This document shows, piece by piece, positions 56,676-64,000 of a stretch of 64,000 bases of DNA; position 1 is the stretch's first letter; the number at the start of each line of letters is the position of its first letter. This DNA comes from Leptospira semungkisensis. GTDB taxonomy: Bacteria; Spirochaetota; Leptospiria; Leptospirales; Leptospiraceae. A program made the translations under genes and the position numbers. The stretch spans positions 62,001 to 126,000 of the forward strand of contig NZ_RQEP01000010.1 in the NCBI RefSeq assembly GCF_004770055.1. The letters are read 5' to 3'. The notes under the pieces were generated by a model, which worked only from the letters and a program-made list of their open reading frames with translations, was not told the DNA's origin and searched no databases.

Positions 56676-57988
56676 GATAAGAAACCTTTTAGTAAAGATT
56701 CGAATCCAGGAAAAGAAGTCTCTATCCAAGAAGTCTCATCCGGAGTTAGATCCAAACCACTCACTGCTCTTAGTACAAGAAAGCTCATCGCTATCCTGTG
56801 ATCCATCTTAGTAGAGATCTTAGCTCCTTTTCCGGAAAGCCAAGCTTGCAGCTCGGAGGAATTCGCAGAAGAATTTTGTTCCGGGATTTCGTAACCGTCT
56901 TTGTATTCGTGCACTAGAATTCCGAGATTTCGAAGATTCTCCACCATAGCGGTGATCCGATCCGATTCCTTGGCTCTTAATTCTTCTGCATGACGGATCG
57001 CAAATCCACCTTTCGCAAAAAGACCGGCGATCGTTAAGATTGGGATCTCATCGATCAGAGAAGGAATCCATTCTTCAGGTATATCAGAAAAATATAAATT
57101 AGAGGAAACCGCTTCTAAGTCTCCTACAGGTTCCCCACATTCTACCCTTTCGTTATGGATGAGAATCTTTGCGCCCATAGCTTCTAACGCTTTTAGAATC
57201 CCGACGCGAGAAGGATTCAATCCAACGTTCTTCACAAGAACTGAACCTTCTTTTAAAAGAACACCTAACACCAAGAAGAATGCCGCAGAAGAGATATCTC
57301 CGGGCACCTTGAAATCTCCCGCTTCAAAAATATAGGGAGGCTCCATCTTGAAATGAGTGGGAGAAGAATATTGCAGTTTATTGCCGAGAAAGCGGAACAT
57401 ATTCTCTGTATGATCTCTGGAAAGAATCTCTTCTTCGTATTCTAAAGAGGTTTCAGATGCCATTGCCGCAAGCATAAGGCAGGACTTTACCTGAGCAGAA
57501 GCGATAGGGCTCTTATAAACAAAAGGAGAAAGTTTCTTTCCCTGGATCTCCAGAGGTGCTTTATCTTCCTTTCCATGAATGGAAGCTCCCATGGCACTTA
57601 AAGGTTTTATAATACGCGACATGGGTCTTTTTTGTAGGGAATGATCACCCGTCAGCCTCGCGTTAATTCCGGAAAGTCCGGCAAGAAGCCCGGCAGACAA
57701 TCGAATTCCAGTGCCTGCATTTCCGAAGTCCAATTCTTCTTTGGGAGAATGAAGCGAACTCTTTCCGGGGCTCGTAAAAAGATAAGAACCGGGAGAAAGC
57801 TTCTCAATCTTCAAACCAAGATGAGAGAATGCCTTCATCGTATTCAAAGGATCTTCTGCTTCCAAAAATCCGGAAACTCGTGAAGTCCCTTTGGAAAGTA
57901 CGGAGAATAAAACGGAACGATGAGAAAGGGATTTATCTCCGGGAACGGAAATCTCGCGGCCGGAAGAACTAAGAACTCTTGGGATCAT
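56672..57988 (-). CDS. aroA: 3-phosphoshikimate 1-carboxyvinyltransferase (EPSP synthase)
   Basis: 438 aa. PGDKSLSHR and [12 protein letters not shown] are the PEP/shikimate-binding motifs; LRAKESDRI is near the C-terminus. It joins shikimate-3-phosphate and PEP. Its start overlaps the tyrA stop by 20 nt, and its stop overlaps the cmk start. Confidence 0.96.
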   Translation of the reverse strand: MIPRVLSSSGREISVPGDKSLSHRSVLFSVLSKGTSRVSGFLEAEDPLNTMKAFSHLGLKIEKLSPGSYLFTSPGKSSLHSPKEELDFGNAGTGIRLSAGLLAGLSGINARLTGDHSLQKRPMSRIIKPLSAMGASIHGKEDKAPLEIQGKKLSPFVYKSPIASAQVKSCLMLAAMASETSLEYEEEILSRDHTENMFRFLGNKLQYSSPTHFKMEPPYIFEAGDFKVPGDISSAAFFLVLGVLLKEGSVLVKNVGLNPSRVGILKALEAMGAKILIHNERVECGEPVGDLEAVSSNLYFSDIPEEWIPSLIDEIPILTIAGLFAKGGFAIRHAEELRAKESDRITAMVENLRNLGILVHEYKDGYEIPEQNSSANSSELQAWLSGKGAKISTKMDHRIAMSFLVLRAVSGLDLTPDETSWIETSFPGFESLLKGFLS

Positions 57989-58886
57989 TTTGCTTCTTTA
58001 AAATTGCATCCCTATCTAAACGGGATTTTTCCATGAAGGACTCCCATTTTTCTAGGTCCAGCGGGTTTTCAGGATCCAATGCGGAAAGAAGGGAATCCAA
58101 TCTAGACTTATAATCCAAAAGCGCTTTATAGATCTCTTCTTGGTTGGAAGAAAAGATCGCAGACCACATCTTAGGGTTCGAACCTGCAATCCTGGTCATG
58201 TCCCTAAATCCTCCTCCTGTCAAAGGAAGAGGAGAACGATCCGTAAACTCTCTCACACATTTATTTTCCCAGACCCAATTCGTCATGAGAGAAGAGATCA
58301 AATGGGGAGCGTGGGACACGTAGGAAAGAATATGATCATGATCCTCTGCAGGAATTTCGGTAGTCGACATTCCGAGAGACTTCCAAAAAGATTCGATCTT
58401 CAGGAATGCATCTTCTGTGGCTCCCTTAGGCCTTGTCAGAATGCAAAGACGATTCTCATATAGATCTGCATTCGCGAATTCCAAACCCGACTCCTCTGAG
58501 CCGCACATAGGATGAGAAGAAATATAACGATGTTCTCCTTGAACAACAGACTCCACTGCTCTTACGATCTCTAACTTAGTAGAACCCATATCGGTCAGAA
58601 GCCCGGAAAAAGAAGAAGGAAGACTTCGGATCACGTCCACAGTTGTATTCACCGGAACACCGAAAACGATCAGGTCATACGAATTCCAATTCGGAGATTT
58701 GGAAAATTCGTCCGCAGTAAATAGAATATCCGCAGAATTGAGCTTTATCCCCTTCTCTTTACTAGAAGACGAGCCAACTACTCCGGTAATTTCCAGACCG
58801 GAAGATTTTTTACGGAGAGCAAGAGACAGGGAGGCTCCCATCATTCCCAAACCGTATATTAGAATTTTTTTAAATTCTGTCTTCAC
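57969..58886 (-). CDS. tyrA: Prephenate dehydrogenase
   Basis: 305 aa. NAD-binding [14 protein letters not shown] at the N-terminus, TDMGSTK and [12 protein letters not shown] (catalytic His) identify TyrA, which makes 4-hydroxyphenylpyruvate for tyrosine. There is no fused chorismate mutase or ACT domain. Overlaps pheA by 4 nt and aroA by 20 nt. Confidence 0.94.
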   Translation of the reverse strand: MKTEFKKILIYGLGMMGASLSLALRKKSSGLEITGVVGSSSSKEKGIKLNSADILFTADEFSKSPNWNSYDLIVFGVPVNTTVDVIRSLPSSFSGLLTDMGSTKLEIVRAVESVVQGEHRYISSHPMCGSEESGLEFANADLYENRLCILTRPKGATEDAFLKIESFWKSLGMSTTEIPAEDHDHILSYVSHAPHLISSLMTNWVWENKCVREFTDRSPLPLTGGGFRDMTRIAGSNPKMWSAIFSSNQEEIYKALLDYKSRLDSLLSALDPENPLDLEKWESFMEKSRLDRDAILKKQNDPKSS

Positions 58887-59974
58887 GGGTTGGGAGGAGA
58901 GATCGGATAAGATCCCAGTATCCTGAGGTAAATTGTATTTTCTTTTAGAGTGTTTAACACTTCTTCAATGATCGGATCCTTTTTATGTCCGTGAAAATCG
59001 ATAAAGAAATTATACTCCCAAGAAGTCCTACGAGTCGGCCTGGATTCCACCTTTGTCAGGTTGATCCCCTTATCAAAGAAAGGTTTCAGCACTTTGTATA
59101 AGGACCCTGGTTTATCCGGAATAGAGAATACAACCGAGGTCTTGTCATTTCCTGTAGGAGGACATTGGTTCTTTCCGATGATCAAAAAACGAGTCGTATT
59201 ATCCGACATGTCTTCGATGGATTCTCGAACTATATCTAATCCGTAGATCTCTGCAGCGATCGAAGAGGCAACTGCTGCACTTCCTCCTCTCTTCTCCGCA
59301 ACGATGCTCGCCGCTCTAGAAGTAGAAGGAGTTTCCGAGACTTCCACATGAGGAAGGTTCGCTGCGATCCAATTTCTACATTGTGAATTCGCGATCTTGA
59401 TCCCATACAATGTCTTGATCTTAGAAAGATCATGCTCGAATCCCAAAAGATTCAGAGTGATCTTAAGATAGATCTCCGAATAAATATTCAGATCGGAGAC
59501 TAAGAACTGATCCAATGTGGAGTTTACCAAACCCTCGGAAGAATTTTCCACAGGAACAACTCCGTAATCTGCCTTGTCCGTTTCGACTGCTCTAAATACT
59601 TCTGGAATGGAAGGGAACTCGGTTGCTTCAACCGAAGTTCCGAACCTGGCACGAACTGCCTGGTGAGAGAAAGATCCTTCTGGTCCGAGATATCCGATAG
59701 CCAATCCCTTTTCTACCGAGAAGGAACCGGACATGATCTCCTTATAAATAGCAACCAAGACCTTATCAGGAAGAGGTCCTCCGTTCAGGCTTAAGATCTT
59801 TTCGTAAACGTCCTTTTCTCTATCGGGACGATAGATTGGCTCGTTATTCTCACGCTTGATCTCTCCGATCTCAGACGCAATCTCCGCCCTGGCCTGAATA
59901 GCCTTGACGATCTCCTTATCCAAGGAATCTATCTTGTCCCTGAATTCCTTCAGCTTGTCGTTATTCTTGGCCAT
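58883..59974 (-). CDS. pheA: Chorismate mutase-prephenate dehydratase (P-protein)
   Basis: 363 aa. An AroQ chorismate mutase domain (about 1-90, [19 protein letters not shown]), a prephenate dehydratase domain ([32 protein letters not shown]) and a C-terminal ACT domain with the Phe-binding ESRPTR motif. It makes phenylpyruvate and is expected to be feedback-inhibited by phenylalanine. It overlaps scpB by 14 nt and tyrA by 4 nt. Confidence 0.96.
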   Translation of the reverse strand: MAKNNDKLKEFRDKIDSLDKEIVKAIQARAEIASEIGEIKRENNEPIYRPDREKDVYEKILSLNGGPLPDKVLVAIYKEIMSGSFSVEKGLAIGYLGPEGSFSHQAVRARFGTSVEATEFPSIPEVFRAVETDKADYGVVPVENSSEGLVNSTLDQFLVSDLNIYSEIYLKITLNLLGFEHDLSKIKTLYGIKIANSQCRNWIAANLPHVEVSETPSTSRAASIVAEKRGGSAAVASSIAAEIYGLDIVRESIEDMSDNTTRFLIIGKNQCPPTGNDKTSVVFSIPDKPGSLYKVLKPFFDKGINLTKVESRPTRRTSWEYNFFIDFHGHKKDPIIEEVLNTLKENTIYLRILGSYPISPPNP

Positions 59975-60530
59975 TCTCTATTAAATCGTCCAGGTTTTCG
60001 AATTTCAGCTCCTTCACTTCTACAGGAGCAGGTAAATCGGTCAGTTTATTTAAACCGAAATGGATCAAAAATTCTTTGGTAGTTCCGTACAGTGCGGGTC
60101 GTCCGGGCACTTCTTTATTTCCCACTGGCTTTACCAGTTTCTTGGAAATAAGAGAAGTCACCATCGCCCTCGACGAAACTCCGCGGATATCGTCTATTTC
60201 GGATAATGTGATCGGTTGCTTATAAGCGATAATTGCAAGAGTATCCAGGCTAGAACGAGAGAGTTGTTCCCTCTTCTTCTCTTTGAATAGCTTCGCCAGG
60301 ATCTCGGAATATTTTTCGTTGGTGGAAAATTGATACGCGCCTGCGATCTCTCGGAGTACGAAGCCTCCGTCTTTTTCTTGGTAGTCCAAGATGAGTTCAT
60401 CTAGGATCTCACGGGCTTCTTGTTTTTCACATTCTATGGATTTAGCGATGCTAGCGAGTTTGAGCGGCTCTCCAGAGAGGAAAAGCAGCGCCTCGATCAG
60501 ACCCTTTAAGCCGGCTTTGTCGCGTTCCAC
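59961..60530 (-). CDS. scpB: Segregation and condensation protein B
   Basis: 189 aa with two winged-helix domains (LIEALLFLSGEPL, AIIAYKQPITLSEIDDIRGV, GRPALYGTT). It is the kite-type dimer of the SMC-ScpAB condensin. It overlaps scpA by 25 nt and pheA by 14 nt. Confidence 0.95.
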   Translation of the reverse strand: MERDKAGLKGLIEALLFLSGEPLKLASIAKSIECEKQEAREILDELILDYQEKDGGFVLREIAGAYQFSTNEKYSEILAKLFKEKKREQLSRSSLDTLAIIAYKQPITLSEIDDIRGVSSRAMVTSLISKKLVKPVGNKEVPGRPALYGTTKEFLIHFGLNKLTDLPAPVEVKELKFENLDDLIENGQE

Positions 60531-61282
60531 GGTTCTCCCACCAAGAATATACGGATTTCGCCAAACGTTTTATGCTGCCGGATAGATACGATTCTCTGCT
60601 TACAGAGCTCCAGCATGGCAAGAAAGACGGCTACAATCTCTGCTTTCTCCGGCTTGACCGTAGAAAACAATTCTTCGAAAGAGATATCCGAACGTTTGAC
60701 GAGGAGTTCGGAGATGGAGACCATCTTGTCCTCGACAGAATATCGGTGGGGCGCGGTAAGTAAAGCGGGAATCTCCCCCTCTTCTCCGCCTTTTTCCAGG
60801 ATCTCGTTAAAGGCGGAAATTAAATCCAAAAGACTGAGATCCAGCCATGATTCGGATTCGTCTATGACCTGATTGGTTTCCCTTTGGAAAACCCCCGCTT
60901 GGGTCTTGTCTATTTCAGACATTTTCTGAGCGGTTAATTGGAATTTCTTATGTTCTAGAAGTTTTTCGACAAGCTCTGGGGGAAGTGGCGGATCATAATC
61001 TTCTTCTTCGAATCCTGGATCGGGGAGTAATGCCTTTGATTTTAGATAAACCAAGTTGGCGGCCATAAGAGCGTATTCAGCTCCTATATCTATATGAATA
61101 CTTTCAGAAATCTTAATGAAGTTTAAAAAGTCATGAGTAATTTGAGAAAGGGAAACTTCGAATATATCTACTTTATAACTTTCTATCAAAGACCAGAGAA
61201 GGCTCAAAGGCCCTTCCGTTATTCCACCATCCGAGTTGTTCCATTGAACAACAAAGGAATTCCCGCCGTTCTCCCTCTCCAT
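60506..61282 (-). CDS. scpA: Segregation and condensation protein A
   Basis: 258 aa kleisin. GPLSLLWSLIESYKVDIFEVSLSQIT and the AEYALMAANLVYLKSKALLP segment are typical N-terminal ScpA features; the C-terminal winged helix follows. It bridges the SMC head domains. The first residues (MERENGG) precede the usual start of homology. It follows cheY by 11 nt. Confidence 0.93.
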   Translation of the reverse strand: MERENGGNSFVVQWNNSDGGITEGPLSLLWSLIESYKVDIFEVSLSQITHDFLNFIKISESIHIDIGAEYALMAANLVYLKSKALLPDPGFEEEDYDPPLPPELVEKLLEHKKFQLTAQKMSEIDKTQAGVFQRETNQVIDESESWLDLSLLDLISAFNEILEKGGEEGEIPALLTAPHRYSVEDKMVSISELLVKRSDISFEELFSTVKPEKAEIVAVFLAMLELCKQRIVSIRQHKTFGEIRIFLVGEPWNATKPA

Positions 61283-61293
61283 GATCTTTTCTA

Positions 61294-61656
61294 TTAGGAA
61301 TTCAGAGCTTTATCGGCCGCTTGTTGCAATCTTTCAGGAGAGAAAGGTTTTACTACGAAATCCTTAACTCCCATCTTGATCGCTTTCGCGAGAAGTTCTT
61401 CCTGTCCGAGAGCGGTTACCATGATGATGCGAGCCTTAGGATCTAATTTGAAGATCTCTTGGGCTGCCTCTATCCCGTCTTTTTCTCTCATCGTGATATC
61501 CATGGTGACTAGATCAGGCTTGATTGCCTTGTACTGATCCACGGCAATATTTCCGTTTTCAGCTTCGCCGACGATCTCATGCCCTCCGGCGACGAGTGCG
61601 TCCTTCACCATGGTCCTCATGAATTTTGCATCGTCTACTACGAGAATTCTGGCCAT
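61294..61656 (-). CDS. cheY: Single-domain response regulator CheY
   Basis: 120 aa REC domain only. Acidic pair Asp8/Asp9, phospho-acceptor Asp53 (TMDITMREKDG), Thr/Ala of the switch and VKPF lysine. It carries the phosphoryl signal from CheA to the flagellar motor. It begins 2 nt after the cheB stop. Confidence 0.94.
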   Translation of the reverse strand: MARILVVDDAKFMRTMVKDALVAGGHEIVGEAENGNIAVDQYKAIKPDLVTMDITMREKDGIEAAQEIFKLDPKARIIMVTALGQEELLAKAIKMGVKDFVVKPFSPERLQQAADKALNS

Positions 61657-61658
61657 AA

Positions 61659-62741
61659 TTAGTTTCCCCTTTCTTTAAGAATGGAAAGTATCCTTGATGT
61701 TATTGCGCTTACAGGTTCCACGAATTGAATCCCCCCCATTTCGATGGCTTGGCGATTCATTCCGAAGATTACCGAGCTTTCCTCGTCTTGAGCAACGGTA
61801 GAAGCTCCCGCTTCTCTCATTCTAAGAGTAGCAGCCGCTCCGTCCTTGCCCATACCGGTCATTATTACACCGACCAAGGCGCTCCCGTATTCCCGGATTG
61901 CGCTGTCGAATAAAACTTCGACTGAGGGCCTGTGTCCATTTACAAGTGATTCCCTGCCTAAGGCAATCCATTTCCTTCCTGCCCTAGTTTCGATCTTCAA
62001 ATGTGCGTCACCCGGAGCGACGTAACCGTAACCCGCGCGAACTTCTTCACCTTCTTCGGCTTCCTTAACGGTGACTTTCGAATGATCGTTCAGCCGAGCA
62101 GCAAAAGCTTTCGTAAAACCTACCGGCATGTGCTGTACGACGAAAATCGGAAGATGAAAATGCTCCGGAAAATCCGAAAAAACAGTCTGTAGAGCTTTTG
62201 GTCCACCCGTGGAAGTCCCGATACAGACCGCCTCCACGACTTTTTTTTCATCTTTGAAAATTTTATGACGAACCGACTCCACAATCTTTTTCGGATCGAG
62301 AGCCGGAGAAATATGACGCACACTTTCGAAGAAAGAAAGAATGCGATTTCTCAATACAGTACCTATTTCTTCCGGATTGAATTGATTGGTGGTGGAAGGC
62401 TTAGGAACAAAATCAATCGCTCCGTATTCCAATGCCTTGAATGTCGCATCCGCTCCGTGTTGAGTAAGAACGGAAAGCATCATCACTGGAATGCCTAATT
62501 TTCGTTTCTGAAGTTCCTGCAGAGCGGAAAGTCCATCAAGAACAGGCATCTCCACGTCAAGCACCACTAGGTCTGGACGAAGTTTGGTTGCGAGTTCTAT
62601 GCAATCCACTCCAGTCTTGCCAGTTGCGATGACTTGAATCCGCTCATCTTTTTGGATCTGATCCGAAATAATATTTCTAACTAAGAGAGAATCGTCGATG
62701 ATTACGACTCTGATTGCTTGGTCCGTATGAATGCCTACCAC
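61659..62741 (-). CDS. cheB: Chemotaxis protein-glutamate methylesterase CheB
   Basis: 360 aa. REC domain with Asp62, linker, then methylesterase domain with the catalytic triad Ser177 (GTSTGGP), His204 (VVQHMP) and Asp300 (GMGKDG). It demethylates chemoreceptors to give adaptation. It follows the cheA fusion by 18 nt. cheR and receptor genes are not in the window. Confidence 0.95.
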   Translation of the reverse strand: MVGIHTDQAIRVVIIDDSLLVRNIISDQIQKDERIQVIATGKTGVDCIELATKLRPDLVVLDVEMPVLDGLSALQELQKRKLGIPVMMLSVLTQHGADATFKALEYGAIDFVPKPSTTNQFNPEEIGTVLRNRILSFFESVRHISPALDPKKIVESVRHKIFKDEKKVVEAVCIGTSTGGPKALQTVFSDFPEHFHLPIFVVQHMPVGFTKAFAARLNDHSKVTVKEAEEGEEVRAGYGYVAPGDAHLKIETRAGRKWIALGRESLVNGHRPSVEVLFDSAIREYGSALVGVIMTGMGKDGAAATLRMREAGASTVAQDEESSVIFGMNRQAIEMGGIQFVEPVSAITSRILSILKERGN

Positions 62742-62759
62742 GATTTACAAGCCTAAAAA

Positions 62760-64000
62760 TTAGAACTTTGGAAGCAAGCTCATGAGTTCGTCGAAGTCCG
62801 GAAGGAACAAAAGAACTCCCAGAAGATTATTACCCTCATGATTGAATTCGGTAAGCATACTTAAAAATTTCGTCCTTTCCGGTTTTACTACATCCAAGAC
62901 TTCGAGGAAGGTTCCTTCCACAAGCTCTGGAACATCAGGCATCACACTCACTTTCGCCTTATTAGAAATAGAGTTCAAAACAGAAGCGCAAACAATGTTT
63001 GAGATTTCGGAGAGAACACTTCGAGTATCGTCGTCCAAAGCATCTCCAGTCGCAACACTATCTAATAATTCTTTAGCAAGATTCTTTGCATTCTCTCTGG
63101 AGAACATCATGAGCATGTTTCCGTTCAAATCTCCGTTCATACGGACCTTCATTCCGTAGAATTTGTCATCGGAGAAACGAATCTCAGAGGCAAGACCTTC
63201 CTTATCGTTCATGATAATCTCAGGAATGAATAGATCCACATTTCTATTTAGGATCTGAGAAAGTACCATTCCCGCATTCATCATTCCGGTATTCACCACA
63301 GACTCGATCTTCTTGATCTGTTCCTTGGTCAAATTCCCGGTGAAATCCTTGGAATGAGAAATTGCCATCATTCTCTGCTTCTTCTGTTCCAAGAAACCTT
63401 CTATGATATGATCCGCTCTTTTCTTTTCTTCAGCGGTAATATCCTCGGAGATGAGTTCGCGGATATGGGATCTGTATTCTTCTTCCATACCCTTTTTGGC
63501 GGCCGGTCTTTCGAGCACAGCGGTACTCGCAGAAGATTCGGACGCAGTTTCTGCAGAAGAGATCAATTTATCCTCAACAGGTCTAATCTCGACAGTAGGT
63601 TTCACTGGGGAAGGAGCAGTTTCTCTTTCCAACTCTTCCTTGGTGACTACAATCTTCTTAGCCGCTTCCGATTTCTTACGTTCGCTCTTCTTGCGACGTT
63701 CTCTTTCCTGAGTAGTGATCTCGTGGAGTTTATGATTGTATACGTTCGTAGGATTGGAAGTCTTTTGGATATATCTGTCTTCTTCGGTTTCTATGGTTCG
63801 AAGAGTGCTGATCCGTTTCATCGTTTCTAGATGATAGTTCACGTATCTTGCTTTTTCTTCTAGCTCTGCTGCAAACTCTACGAGGCCAGGGATATCCAGG
63901 ACCATGATAATGGTTCCGTCTCCCATGATAGAAGCTCCAGTCAATCCCTTGATATTCTTGAAGTTCTTTTCTAAGGACTTGATCACTGTCTCGTGTTTTC
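62760..64000 (-). CDS. cheA: CheA histidine kinase C-terminus fused to a CheC/CheX/FliY-type domain, partial
   Basis: The frame is open to the right edge (413 codons visible). The first about 45 visible residues (HETVIKSL, LTGASIMGDGTIIMVLD) match the end of the CheA P5/CheW-like domain. A charged linker follows, then a domain of about 200 residues with two CheC-type half-repeats. The second has the phosphatase motif S-x3-E-x2-N-x22-P (SVLSEISN...P). In the first (VVNTGMMNAG) the Asn is kept but the Glu is replaced by Ser. CheC-type domains dephosphorylate CheY. Kinase and phosphatase would thus be on one polypeptide. It is immediately upstream of cheB and cheY. Confidence 0.8.
   Translation of the reverse strand, partial: KHETVIKSLEKNFKNIKGLTGASIMGDGTIIMVLDIPGLVEFAAELEEKARYVNYHLETMKRISTLRTIETEEDRYIQKTSNPTNVYNHKLHEITTQERERRKKSERKKSEAAKKIVVTKEELERETAPSPVKPTVEIRPVEDKLISSAETASESSASTAVLERPAAKKGMEEEYRSHIRELISEDITAEEKKRADHIIEGFLEQKKQRMMAISHSKDFTGNLTKEQIKKIESVVNTGMMNAGMVLSQILNRNVDLFIPEIIMNDKEGLASEIRFSDDKFYGMKVRMNGDLNGNMLMMFSRENAKNLAKELLDSVATGDALDDDTRSVLSEISNIVCASVLNSISNKAKVSVMPDVPELVEGTFLEVLDVVKPERTKFLSMLTEFNHEGNNLLGVLLFLPDFDELMSLLPKF

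Overview
The window is a dense, gene-packed piece of a spirochaete chromosome, most likely Leptospira. GC is mid-40s by eye, which would fit a higher-GC Leptospira clade better than L. interrogans. The grounds are a flaA2-flaA1 periplasmic flagellar sheath pair, a PUR-domain protein, a long TPR-GreA fusion, many spirochaete-type lipoprotein signals, RsbU/STAS signalling parts, a membrane-anchored AraC regulator, and frequent TTG starts coupled to upstream stops. No rRNA, tRNA, IS element, prophage or CRISPR array was seen. The content is mostly core chromosome.

Layout. 1-5721 (minus): STAS protein, large AsmA-like envelope protein, small lipoprotein, TolB-like propeller lipoprotein (runs off the left edge). 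5920-10901 (plus): GT2 glycosyltransferase, GT39-like membrane transferase, 7TM-PAS-PAS-HisKA_2 kinase. 10923-14993 (minus): fatty acid hydroxylase, 7TM-AraC regulator, SDR protein, purB. 15071-21004 (minus): a kinase-fold-like orphan, oligopeptide-binding lipoprotein, bifunctional Rel, nadC. 21139-25565 (minus): LysM lipoprotein, STAS, tgt, Fur, LptE-like. 25638-28096 (plus): M23 peptidase-like protein and TMEM175-type channel. 28156-37412 (minus): TPR-GreA, flaA1, flaA2, PUR protein, two orphan envelope proteins, radA, RNase D-like. 37520-41877 (plus): GH36 alpha-galactosidase, lipoprotein, DUF4105 protein. 41860-44789 (minus): response regulator-PP2C phosphatase, orphan, histone-deacetylase-like enzyme. 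44792-46680 (plus): pyk and an AT-rich orphan behind a hairpin that pairs its Shine-Dalgarno. 46714-64000 (minus): a long co-directional run, read upstream to downstream as CheA-CheC fusion (partial), cheB, cheY, scpA, scpB, pheA, tyrA, aroA, cmk, rpsA, TPR, hisG, rpmF, plsX, fabG, terminator, acpP, rnc, NUDIX, aroB, mscS.

Themes: envelope and lipoprotein biogenesis (AsmA, LptE, M23, LysM, DUF4105), motility and chemotaxis (FlaA, Che), partner-switching signalling (two STAS, one REC-PP2C), stringent response (Rel), and a housekeeping superoperon. Points most worth a second look are the CheA-CheC fusion, the unrecognised kinase-like protein at 15071-16138, the SD-sequestering hairpin at 46217-46243, and the structured element with competing stems at 33229-33296.
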